From DATBJJ01 sp036556425 (GTDB taxonomy: Bacteria > Acidobacteriota > Vicinamibacteria > Vicinamibacterales > 2-12-FULL-66-21), in contig DATBJJ010000156.1 of NCBI GenBank assembly GCA_036556425.1, positions 1 through 64,000 of the forward strand: DNA of 64,000 bases, given 5' to 3'. Positions 32,159 to 40,067 of the stretch are shown piece by piece; the stretch's first letter is position 1, and every line of letters begins with the position of its first letter. The position numbers were made by a program, and so were the translations under genes. The notes below the pieces were generated by a model. That model ran no database searches. It worked only from the letters and a program-made list of their open reading frames with translations, and was not told the DNA's origin.

Positions 32159-34732
32159 ATGATTCATTTCTCGGCCGGCGCACTCGCGTCCGATGCGATC
32201 AAGGACGTACGGTTCGGCGTCCGCGTCCTTCGCCGCAGTCCCGTGTTTGCCGCGGTGGCCGTCCTCTCGCTGGCCCTCGGCATCGGCGGCTCGGCCGCGG
32301 TGTTCTCGCTCATCAACGCGATCGTGCTTCGCGCGCTGCCGATCGACGAGCCGCATCGCCTCTTCGTCGTGGAGCGCCGCGGTCCGATCGAGACGAACCT
32401 TCGCTTCTCCTGGCTGTCGGCGCAGCGGCTGCGCGACGATGTGAGTGGGCGCGCGGAGATCGCGGCAGCAAGCCCGGTCGCGACGCTGCAGTTTCGCAAA
32501 CAGCAGAATGAGCCGAGCGGAGCGGGCTCGGTTGCCGAGCGCGTCTCGGTTCAACTCGTCTCCGGCGAGTACTTCGACGTCCTCCGCCAGCGGCCGCAGC
32601 TCGGCCGGCTCCTGACGCCCTCGGACAATCGTCAGCTCGACGGCCACCCGGTCGCCGTCATCAGTCATGGATTCTGGCAGCGTCACTTCGCCGGCGCCGC
32701 CGATGCGGTCGGACGCACCGTCACGCTCAACGGGACGACGTTCACGATCGTGGGCATCACGCAGCCGCGCTTCTTCGGCAACGTGGTCTCCGTGCGCGGC
32801 GTCGATGCGTGGGTTCCGCTCGTGATGCAGTCCGCGATTCGCTACGGCGGCAACGTGAGCTCGCACGGCTCCGCCGACCAGCGCAAGCCGTGGCCCCCGC
32901 AGGAAGATGTCGAGTGGCTGAATCTGATCGCGCGCGTTCCGCGAGAGTCCGCGCCCGAGACGATCGCGGCGGCGCTCATGGTCCGATTCCAAGCGGATGT
33001 CGCGGCGCGCCGCGGCGCCGACGCGGGCCAGGCGGAGCGCTTGCGTGGGGATCGAATTGCGCTCGCGCCGTCGGGGCGAGGCATGTCGACGCTGCGGACG
33101 TCGACGTCGCCGACGTTGTACGTGCTGCTCGCGATGATGGCGGTGCTGCTGCTGATCGCGTGCGGCAACGTCGCCGGATTGCTGACGGCGCGCGCGATGG
33201 CGCGCGAGCGCGAAATGGCCGTTCGTCTCTCGCTTGGCGCGGGACGATTCCGGCTCGCGCGTCAACTGATGGCGGAAAGCCTTCTCCTCGGCGTCGCGGG
33301 CGGTGCGCTCGGACTCGGACTCGCCGTCTGGGGACGCGACATGCTGCTCGGGCTGCTCGTGGGGCGGCAGACCGTCATCGTCGGCCTCGACACCGCGCTC
33401 GACTGGCGCGTGTTTGCCTTCGCGTCGGCGGCGACGCTGCTGACGGCGATTGTCTGCGGCACGATCCCCGCGCTGCGCGGCACGCGGGTCGCCATCGCCG
33501 ACTCGCTCAAGGTTCAATCGCGCGCGGTGGGATCGGACGGCGGCCGGACGATCTTCGTCGGCCGCGCGTTGGTCGTCGCGCAGATCGCGTTCTGTCTCGT
33601 GCTGCTCGTGACGGCCGGCCTCTTCGTGAGAAGTCTTCGCGCGCTGGAGACGTCCAACATCGGATTCGATCGGCACAACGTCCTTGGCGCGCGGCTCGAC
33701 ATCCGGAGCATGGGTCTCGGAGCGCCGGAGCGCGCGGTGCTCTACGAGCGTCTGCTCGAGCGCGTGCACGCACTCCCCGGCGTGATCTCCGCGAGCCTCT
33801 CGCAGAACGGTCCGGTCGTCGCGTCATCGCAACTCAGCGGCATCGCGATCGCGGGCTACTCGCCGCGCGAGGGTGAGCGCATGTCGAGCAACGAGGAGAT
33901 CGTCACCGACCGCTACTTCTCGACGGTCGGTCTGCGGATCTTGAAGGGGCGCTCGTTCGCTCCCGAAGATCGCGCCGGCGGCGGGAAGGCGACGATCGTC
34001 AACGAGGCGATGGTCAGGCGTTTCTTTCCGCACGCCGACCCGCTCGGGCAGCGCTGGGCGTACGACGCGGACACCGCGCGGACCCCGGAAGCGTTCGTCA
34101 TCGTCGGCGTCGTTCAGGATGCGAAGTATCGCGATCTGCGCGGCGACGTGCCCCCGATGATCTATCACCTCTCGGGACCGTCTGAAGATGCGCTGTTGAG
34201 CGATCTCGAGGTGCGGACGTCCGGCGCGCCGGAGACCGCGATCGCGTCCGTCCGACAGGCCGTCGCCGAAATCGAGCCGCGGCTGCCGGTCTATGACGTG
34301 ATACCGATTCACGCGAGAGTGTCGCGATCGCTCGCGCAGGATTCGATGATCGCGCAGTTGACGTCCATCTTCGGCGCGATGGCGCTGCTCCTTGCGTGCT
34401 TGGGCCTCTACGGCACAATCGCCTACGGCGTGAATCGCCGCGTGGCCGAGCTCGGGCTCAGGCTCGCGCTCGGCGCCGAGCGTCGTCAGGTGTTGTGGCT
34501 CGTGCTGCGCGAAGCGCTCATGCTCGTCGTGTTGGGCGCGGCGCTCGGGCTGCCGCTGGCTTACGCGGCAAGCCGAAGCGTGGGCAAAATGCTGTATGAA
34601 ATCGGCCCGGTTGACCCGTTCGCTTACACAAGCGGCGCGCTGCTTCTCGTCGCGGTCGGGCTTCTGGCTGCGCTCTTTCCCGCGCTGCGCGCGTCGCGAA
34701 TCGATCCGATGACCGCGATCGCACGCACTTGA
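32159..34732 (+). CDS. ADOP-type ABC transporter permease
   Basis: 857 residues from the ATG preceded by GGAGGG (32149-32154). Same family as its divergent neighbour: RVLRRSPVFAAVAVLSLALGIGGSAAVFSLIN at the N-terminus, a MacB-PCD periplasmic domain, LLIACGNVAGLLTARAMAREREMAVRLSLGAG in the first helix set and YGVNRRVAELGLRLALGAERRQV in the second. The two halves are internal duplicates. No ATP-binding subunit is encoded nearby, so either an ATPase is supplied from elsewhere or the protein works in another way. Confidence 0.92.
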   Translation: MIHFSAGALASDAIKDVRFGVRVLRRSPVFAAVAVLSLALGIGGSAAVFSLINAIVLRALPIDEPHRLFVVERRGPIETNLRFSWLSAQRLRDDVSGRAEIAAASPVATLQFRKQQNEPSGAGSVAERVSVQLVSGEYFDVLRQRPQLGRLLTPSDNRQLDGHPVAVISHGFWQRHFAGAADAVGRTVTLNGTTFTIVGITQPRFFGNVVSVRGVDAWVPLVMQSAIRYGGNVSSHGSADQRKPWPPQEDVEWLNLIARVPRESAPETIAAALMVRFQADVAARRGADAGQAERLRGDRIALAPSGRGMSTLRTSTSPTLYVLLAMMAVLLLIACGNVAGLLTARAMAREREMAVRLSLGAGRFRLARQLMAESLLLGVAGGALGLGLAVWGRDMLLGLLVGRQTVIVGLDTALDWRVFAFASAATLLTAIVCGTIPALRGTRVAIADSLKVQSRAVGSDGGRTIFVGRALVVAQIAFCLVLLVTAGLFVRSLRALETSNIGFDRHNVLGARLDIRSMGLGAPERAVLYERLLERVHALPGVISASLSQNGPVVASSQLSGIAIAGYSPREGERMSSNEEIVTDRYFSTVGLRILKGRSFAPEDRAGGGKATIVNEAMVRRFFPHADPLGQRWAYDADTARTPEAFVIVGVVQDAKYRDLRGDVPPMIYHLSGPSEDALLSDLEVRTSGAPETAIASVRQAVAEIEPRLPVYDVIPIHARVSRSLAQDSMIAQLTSIFGAMALLLACLGLYGTIAYGVNRRVAELGLRLALGAERRQVLWLVLREALMLVVLGAALGLPLAYAASRSVGKMLYEIGPVDPFAYTSGALLLVAVGLLAALFPALRASRIDPMTAIART

Positions 34733-34858
34733 AGTCGTTGACTCGCTTGCTCTCTTCCTAGTTGAGCTCACACACGCGGGCGTTTTCGCGCGCGCGTGAC
34801 GAGCTCGTCCACTCAAGCTCTGGCGTTTTCTGGTACGGCCGATGCACCTCCACCGTGG

Positions 34859-34937
34859 ACGCGGATTTCGCGGATTAGACGGAGTACGCCGATCAAACCC
34901 GGCGGCGTCAGATTCGTGGAATCCGCGAGATCCGCGT
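34859..34937 (+). promoter_or_regulatory. Long leader stem upstream of the double-BON gene
   Basis: Arms 34859-34876 (ACGCGGATTTCGCGGATT) and 34920-34937 are inverted repeats matching at 17 of 18 positions; the mismatch becomes a G-U pair in RNA. The 43-base loop holds a small CGCCG/CGGCG stem. The right arm ends two bases before the AAGGAGG ribosome site. The rest of the 220-base spacer shows no gene. Confidence 0.75.
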
Positions 34938-34952
34938 TAAGGAGGGTGTCAG

Positions 34953-35516
34953 ATGACCCGACAGAAGTTTGTTGGACTCTTAGGGGCGATTGCCATTGCG
35001 ACGAGCATGTCGGCTGCGTGCGCTCAGTCGGACGCCGGCGTCACTACGGCCGTCAAGGCCAAGCTGGTGGCCGACGACACGGTGAAGGCGAACAAGATCG
35101 ACGTCGACACGAAAGATCGGGTCGTGACTCTGAAGGGAGAGGTCGACACGGACATCGCGCGAGCGAGGGCCGTCGAGCTGGCCCGCGCGACCAACGGCGT
35201 CCGTGACGTCGTCGATCAGATGGTCGTGGCTCCTGGACCGGCGCCGACGAGCGGCGTCGGCGAGGCTGCCAAAGAAGCGGCGCGCGACGCCGGCGACGCG
35301 CTCAGCGATGCCGGGATCACGACCGCGGTGAAGACGAAGCTGCTCGCCGACACGGACGTCTCGGGCTTGAAGATCGACGTCGACACGAAGGACGGCATCG
35401 TCACGCTGATCGGCGACGTCGGCACGCCGCTCGAGAAGAAGAAGGCCGTCGAGATCGCGCGCGACACGAACGGCGTGAAGTCCGTGAAGGATCAGTTGAA
35501 GATCGTCAAGAAGTAG
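34953..35516 (+). CDS. Exported double-BON protein (OsmY-like)
   Basis: 187 residues with a signal peptide; SMSAAC at residues 18-23 could be a lipobox, so it may be a lipoprotein. Two BON domains follow (residues about 30-92 and 113-185), each with the pattern TAVKxKLLADxxVxxxxIDVDTKDxxVTLxG, joined by an Ala-rich linker. OsmY-like proteins act in the periplasm under osmotic or envelope stress. A strong AAGGAGG site precedes the ATG, with a long stem just before it that could control access to the site. Confidence 0.88.
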   Translation: MTRQKFVGLLGAIAIATSMSAACAQSDAGVTTAVKAKLVADDTVKANKIDVDTKDRVVTLKGEVDTDIARARAVELARATNGVRDVVDQMVVAPGPAPTSGVGEAAKEAARDAGDALSDAGITTAVKTKLLADTDVSGLKIDVDTKDGIVTLIGDVGTPLEKKKAVEIARDTNGVKSVKDQLKIVKK

Positions 35517-35561
35517 CCGGAGTAATCGCGCTGCCGCCCGATGAATCGCGTGGCGTCCGGC

Positions 35562-36950
35562 TCAGCCGGAAGCCGACCGCGATCGCCGGGCGGTAGACGC
35601 ATCGTCGATCGTCTTGCTCCGCTTCAGGAGCGAGACCAGCCACACCATCGCGCCGAGAATCACCAGGAATATCAGCCAACGCGCGGCGCTTGCCAGCGTG
35701 GCGGCGTCCGCCGCCGGCCAGTCGTACTTCGTCAACGTGCGCCAGCGATCGATCATCCAGTGCCACGCCGTGTGCGCGACGATCGCCGAGATGATGACGA
35801 TCCCCGCGCGCTCGGCGACAACGTGTTTGAAGATGTAGTGCAGCGCCGGCACGAGCGCGAGCAGGACCAGGATTTGCCCGAGCTCCACGCCGACGTTGAA
35901 CGTCACGAGCGACGTGAGCACGTGGCCCCCCGCGAACTGCAGCGTCTCTCGCAGCCCGAATGAGAAGCCGAATCCGTGCACGAGGCCGAACGCCAGCGCG
36001 ATCGCCCATCTGTGCCTCAGCGCCGGCGTCTCTTTGCCCGACACGCCGTTGACGACGTTCTCCAGCGCCATGAACACGATCGACGCCGCGATCAGCGTCT
36101 CGATGAGCGGTGGAAACCAGAGGCCGCTTGGCGCCAGGTCGAAGGCCGAGGCGATGAGTGTCGCCGAGTGCGCGATCGTGAAGGCGGTCACGATGACGAC
36201 GAGCGGTCGCAGCCGGCGGAACGGCAGCACGAGGCACAACAGGAACAGCAAGTGATCCGTCCCGTCCAGGATGTGAAAGAACCCGAGCTGGACGAAGCGA
36301 ATCGCGGCTTGATGCCAGCGCGGATCGAGACGCACGACGCCAGGGTCGCCCGTCAACTCGAAGGCGCGCGCCTGTCCCGCCGGCGTGGTGAAGCGGACGA
36401 CGGTCACGACCTTCAGGCCCAGACGCGCGAGCGACGGCTCGATCGAGAACCGCGATCGATCCGACTGAATCGCGTACTCGAAGAGGACGTCGATCAACCC
36501 TTGATTCCAGACGAGCATCGTGTCGTCGGGGAGCGGCGGTCCCGTGACGTGCGCGAGCGCGGTCTCGTACGTCGAGAACGATCGATCCGAGGGCAGAGAA
36601 ACCCGCACCGCGGCGATCCGGGGAGCGTACAGCTTCGAGCCTCCTTCGTACATCGCGATGCCGTCGCTCAACCACAACGAGGCGGCATGCCGGACGGCCG
36701 GCTCCGCGCGAGCGAGATCGAGGAAGTTCTCGCCGCGCGTCGGGAATCGAATGTCGCGCATCGCCGCGATCGGCGCTCGCACGAGCACGCGCAGCCGCTG
36801 CCCATCCGGCTGCACGAAGATATGAACGACCACGTCGTTGGGGATGTCATGAGCCGCCAGGCGGGGCACGGTGACGACGCATGTCGCGACGATCGCCGCC
36901 GCTGCGATCGCGACGCGCCACCGACGAACGCGGGCACGGCCTGTGGCCAT
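35562..36950 (-). CDS. HupE/UreJ-family membrane protein with periplasmic domain
   Basis: 462 residues from ATG 36950 with a signal peptide (hydrophobic 14-33). A periplasmic region of about 190 residues is followed by about seven helices carrying the family's metal-linked motifs: GFFHILDGTDHLLFLLCLVLP, FTIAHSATL, FGLVHGFGFSFGL and FNVGVELGQ. HupE/UreJ proteins are thought to move nickel or cobalt; long forms with an N-terminal domain are common in environmental bacteria, and their substrate is not established. The start is 26 bases from the divergent NHL gene, with a TACACT -10-like element seven bases upstream. Confidence 0.88.
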   Translation of the reverse strand: MATGRARVRRWRVAIAAAAIVATCVVTVPRLAAHDIPNDVVVHIFVQPDGQRLRVLVRAPIAAMRDIRFPTRGENFLDLARAEPAVRHAASLWLSDGIAMYEGGSKLYAPRIAAVRVSLPSDRSFSTYETALAHVTGPPLPDDTMLVWNQGLIDVLFEYAIQSDRSRFSIEPSLARLGLKVVTVVRFTTPAGQARAFELTGDPGVVRLDPRWHQAAIRFVQLGFFHILDGTDHLLFLLCLVLPFRRLRPLVVIVTAFTIAHSATLIASAFDLAPSGLWFPPLIETLIAASIVFMALENVVNGVSGKETPALRHRWAIALAFGLVHGFGFSFGLRETLQFAGGHVLTSLVTFNVGVELGQILVLLALVPALHYIFKHVVAERAGIVIISAIVAHTAWHWMIDRWRTLTKYDWPAADAATLASAARWLIFLVILGAMVWLVSLLKRSKTIDDASTARRSRSASG

Positions 36951-36957
36951 GCGCGGC

Positions 36958-36967
36958 AGTGTATACT
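36958..36967. promoter_or_regulatory. Compact bidirectional promoter with overlapping -10 boxes
   Basis: The 10-base core AGTGTATACT reads TATACT on the plus strand (36962-36967, nine bases before ATG 36977) and TACACT on the minus strand (36963-36958, seven bases before the ATG at 36950). The whole divergent spacer is 26 bases. Both transcripts would be leaderless or nearly so. Confidence 0.55.
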
Positions 36968-36976
36968 GCGCCGGCA

Positions 36977-38128
36977 ATGAGGAGGAACGCTCTCGCCTGC
37001 ATCGCGTTTGCCGCGCTGATTGTCGAGCTTGCCGCCCAGACCGCGGCGCCGCCCCGCTTCCAAGTCGATCCGCTCTGGCCGAAGCCGCTCCCGAATCATT
37101 GGCTCTTCGGGTCGATCACCGGGGTCGCCGTCGACGCGCAGGATCGGATTTGGGTCGTGCATCGAGGCGGAGATTCGCTCAACGCGCGGACGGAGATGAG
37201 CGCGGCGACGAAGCCGCCGACCGCCGACGCGTGCTGTGTGCCCGCGCCGCAGATTCTTGCGTTCGACGAGAGCGGGGCGCTCGTCGCGAACTTCGGTGGG
37301 CCCGGCGCCGGGTACGACTGGCCGCGGTCGCCGGGCGGCATCGCGATCGACGCGAAAGGAAACGTGTGGATTGCGGCGGCAGCGGCTGCGCAGGCGCCGC
37401 CGACCGGACGCGATGCGCCGAAGGTCGATCCCGCTACCTTGGCGAAGGCCGACTCGCACGTCGTGAAGTTCTCGCCCGACGGCAAGTTCCTTCTGCAGAT
37501 CGGTCGAGCACAGAGCCCGGCCGGCAACGACAGCAAGACCGGACTGAATCGTCCCGCCGCGCTCGACGTCGATCCTGCCGCCAACGAGCTCTACGTGGCG
37601 GACGGCTTCGGCAATCGCCGGATCGTCGTGTTCGACGCGGAGACCGGCGCCTACAAACGCCACTGGGGCGCGTATGGCGCGCCGCCGGATGACGCGGATC
37701 CCGGGGCGTACGATCCATCGGCGCCGCCGTCGAAGCAGTTCCGCGCCGTGAGCTGCGTGCGAATCGCGAAGGACGGCCTCGTCTACGTGTGCGATCGCCG
37801 CAACGATCGCATCCAGGTGTTTCAGAAGAACGGCACGTTCGTGAAGGAAGCGTTCGTCTCGAAAACGACGATGGGCGACGGCTCGGTGTGGGACATCGCG
37901 TTCTCGCGGGATCCAAAGCAGCAGTTCCTGTTCGTCGCGGACGGCCAGGATCAAAAGGTCTTCGTGCTGCGGCGCGACACGCTCGAGATCGTGTCGACCG
38001 TGGGCGGCGGCGGCCGGTGGCCGGGCGCGTTCTACGGCGTGGGAAGCGTGGCCGTCGACTCGAAAGGGAACCTCTTCACCGGCGAGAATCTCGAGGGCAA
38101 ACGCGTGCAGAAGTTCGTGAGGAGATGA
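36977..38128 (+). CDS. Exported NHL-repeat beta-propeller protein (first of tandem pair)
   Basis: 383 residues with a signal peptide (residues 1-20, ALIVELAAQ). The body consists of NHL-type blades such as GVAVDAQDRIWVVHRGG, GGIAIDAKGNVWIAA, LDVDPAANELYVADGFGNRRIVVFDAETG and GSVAVDSKGNLFTGENLEGKRVQKF, giving a six-bladed propeller. Conserved cysteines are present: a vicinal Cys pair in ACCVPAP and single ones in VSCVRI and YVCDRRNDR, all shared with the next gene. It is probably an extracytoplasmic binding or peptidylglycine-lyase-like protein, function unproven. Its stop overlaps the start of its paralogue. Confidence 0.85.
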   Translation: MRRNALACIAFAALIVELAAQTAAPPRFQVDPLWPKPLPNHWLFGSITGVAVDAQDRIWVVHRGGDSLNARTEMSAATKPPTADACCVPAPQILAFDESGALVANFGGPGAGYDWPRSPGGIAIDAKGNVWIAAAAAAQAPPTGRDAPKVDPATLAKADSHVVKFSPDGKFLLQIGRAQSPAGNDSKTGLNRPAALDVDPAANELYVADGFGNRRIVVFDAETGAYKRHWGAYGAPPDDADPGAYDPSAPPSKQFRAVSCVRIAKDGLVYVCDRRNDRIQVFQKNGTFVKEAFVSKTTMGDGSVWDIAFSRDPKQQFLFVADGQDQKVFVLRRDTLEIVSTVGGGGRWPGAFYGVGSVAVDSKGNLFTGENLEGKRVQKFVRR

Positions 38129-39309
38129 TGGCTCGGAGACGCGACGTGGCGATCGGGATGGCATTCGCCGTGGCGATTGCGGGGCTTGCGATCGCGGAGC
38201 GCGCGTTCGAGCGCGTCGCCGCGCAAGATCGCTCCGCGCTCCAGGCTCCGAAGTTCGAAGTCGATCCGTTGTGGCCGAAGCCGCTCCCCAACAACTGGGT
38301 GCTCGGCCAGGTCATCGGCCTCGCCGTCGACAGCCGCGACCACGTCTGGATCGTTCACCGCGCCAACCTGCTGCCCGCCAACGAGGCGGCGGCGGATCAG
38401 AAGCCGCCCATCGCGTCCTGCTGCTCGGCGGCGCCGCCGGTCCTCGAATTCGATCCCGCGGGCAACGTCGTCAACCATTGGGGCGGACCGGGCGAGGGCT
38501 ACGACTGGCCCGAATCGAATCACGGGATCACGATCGACCACAAAGAGAACGTCTGGATCGGCGGCAACGTCGGCACGGACGCGCACGTCCTGAAGTTCAC
38601 GCGCAGCGGCAAATTTCTCGCGCAGTACGGCCGCAAGGGGAAGAACGCCGGCAGCAACGACATGGAGAACTTCGGGCGCCCCGCGAAGATCTTCGTGGAC
38701 GCGAAGACGAACGAAGCCTACATCGCCGACGGCTACGGCAACCGCCGCGTCGTCGTGATCGACGCCGATACGGGAAAGTTCAAGCGCTACTGGGGCGCGT
38801 ACGGCAACAAGCCGGACGACACGGACATCGGCCGCTACAATCCCAGCGCGCCGCCCGCGCAGCAGTTCCGCACCCCGGTGCACTGCGCGGATCTGTCGGT
38901 CGACGGGCTGGTGTACGTCTGCGATCGGCCGAACGATCGGCTGCAGCTCTTCAAGCCGGATGGCACGTTCGTCAAAGAAGTGTTCATCGCGCGCAACACG
39001 CTGGGAGATGGATCGACGTGGGACGTCGCGTTCTCGCGCGATCCCCAGCAGAAGTATCTGTACCTTGCCGACGGGAAGAACGAGAAGATCTACATCCTTC
39101 AACGCGACACGCTGCAGATTCTCACGAGCATCGGTGACGGCGGCCGTCAGCCCGGGCAGTTCTTCGGGGTCCACAGCATCGGCACCGACTCCAAGGGGAA
39201 CATCTTCACGACCGAGACCTACGAGGGACGACGCGTTCAGAAGTTCGTCTACAAGGGCATCGGACCGGTGACGAAGATGGATCAGGGGACGGTGTGGCCG
39301 TCCAAATAG
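38125..39309 (+). CDS. Exported NHL-repeat beta-propeller protein (second of tandem pair)
   Basis: 394 residues; ATG 38125 overlaps the upstream stop as ATGA, with a second ATG at 38128. The signal peptide is followed by FEVDPLWPKPLPNNWVLGQVIG, nearly identical in pattern to the upstream protein, and by matching NHL blades (FVDAKTNEAYIADGYGNRRV, GTDSKGNIFTTETYEGRRVQKFVY). The cysteines in SCCSAAP, VHCADL and YVCDRPNDR align with those of the paralogue, and a C-terminal extension (GIGPVTKMDQGTVW) is added. The two genes arose by tandem duplication and have diverged clearly. Function is unknown. Confidence 0.85.
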   Translation: MMARRRDVAIGMAFAVAIAGLAIAERAFERVAAQDRSALQAPKFEVDPLWPKPLPNNWVLGQVIGLAVDSRDHVWIVHRANLLPANEAAADQKPPIASCCSAAPPVLEFDPAGNVVNHWGGPGEGYDWPESNHGITIDHKENVWIGGNVGTDAHVLKFTRSGKFLAQYGRKGKNAGSNDMENFGRPAKIFVDAKTNEAYIADGYGNRRVVVIDADTGKFKRYWGAYGNKPDDTDIGRYNPSAPPAQQFRTPVHCADLSVDGLVYVCDRPNDRLQLFKPDGTFVKEVFIARNTLGDGSTWDVAFSRDPQQKYLYLADGKNEKIYILQRDTLQILTSIGDGGRQPGQFFGVHSIGTDSKGNIFTTETYEGRRVQKFVYKGIGPVTKMDQGTVWPSK

Positions 39310-39420
39310 CGCCGCAATTCCTTCGTCCTCGCCAAAGGTCACCCGAAGCGTTTCGATCGCGAAATCTCTGAGGGTTTTCGACGATCGCATAGTGGCATCA
39401 GGGTTGCTCAATCCTGGTGA

Positions 39421-39437
39421 GTCCGCACAAAGCGGAC
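39421..39437 (+). promoter_or_regulatory. Small hairpin upstream of the barrel gene
   Basis: GTCCGC and GCGGAC (6-bp perfect stem) around ACAAA, 21 bases before the ATG at 39459 and just upstream of its GGAGG ribosome site. Confidence 0.4.
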
Positions 39438-39458
39438 ATGCGCGGAGGCGCTAGAACT

Positions 39459-40055
39459 ATGCGACGTCTACTCGTTGCGGCGGCGATCGTGGTGGCCGCG
39501 GCTGCGGTGCCTGCGAGCGCTCGCGCGCAAAGCAGTCAGATTCAGGGATTCGGCGGGCTCACGTTCGGCGATACGACCAGCAGCTCGACGTTCGGCGGCG
39601 GGATCGCGGTGCCGCTCGGCGACAACCTCCAGGTGATTGCCGAAGGCGGGCGCATGCGCGACGTGATGCCGTCGCTCGTCGGCACGTTGATCGATTTCAC
39701 GCCGATTGACTTCGGCGTTTCGGCGTATTACGGCGAGGCCGGCGTTCGTTTCATCGCGCCCTCGTCGCGTGCGGTTCGTCCGTACGCCGAAGCAACCGCA
39801 GGCTTCGCGCGCCTGCGCGGCCACTTCCACGGCACGCCCGGCGATTCGTTCGTCAACACCGCGCTCGGCCTCGTCGACAGCACCGAACCGCTCCTCGGCG
39901 TGGGCGGTGGCATGATCGTGCAGGGCGGGCCCGTCTTCGTCGATCTCGGGTATCGCTACAAGAAGATTTACGCGTCGAACTCGCTGCAATCATTTCTGAC
40001 CGGCGGCGACTTCAGCGTCAATCAGGTGAGGTTCGGGGTGGGAGTCCGATTCTGA
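39459..40055 (+). CDS. Small outer-membrane beta-barrel protein
   Basis: 198 residues from ATG 39459 with a GGAGG site ten bases upstream; the earlier start at 39417 would precede the signal peptide by fourteen residues. The signal peptide ends near ARAQ24. The rest alternates hydrophobic and polar residues in short strands with Gly turns (GFGGLTFGDTT, GVSAYYGEAGVRF, VFVDLGYRYKKIY) and ends in a terminal Phe (VGVRF), the mark of an outer-membrane barrel of about eight strands. It resembles OmpA/OmpX-type small barrels. Function is not predictable. Confidence 0.8.
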   Translation: MRRLLVAAAIVVAAAAVPASARAQSSQIQGFGGLTFGDTTSSSTFGGGIAVPLGDNLQVIAEGGRMRDVMPSLVGTLIDFTPIDFGVSAYYGEAGVRFIAPSSRAVRPYAEATAGFARLRGHFHGTPGDSFVNTALGLVDSTEPLLGVGGGMIVQGGPVFVDLGYRYKKIYASNSLQSFLTGGDFSVNQVRFGVGVRF

Positions 40056-40067
40056 CGGGCCCGATCC

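Noticed and set aside
31487..33769. Minus-strand open frame (760 codons) across the divergent ADOP starts
   Set aside because: Its last part is a frame-shifted shadow of the ADOP gene and the rest is antisense to the second ADOP gene. Both real genes have complete, well-matched sequences.
34733..34850. Intrinsic terminator after the second ADOP gene
   Set aside because: A CACGCG/CGCGTG pairing exists around 34773-34798, but there is no T-run and the stem is interrupted, so it does not qualify.
38125..39309. Assembly duplication as the cause of the tandem NHL genes
   Set aside because: The two genes differ at most positions, in length and in signal peptide, so they are true diverged paralogues.
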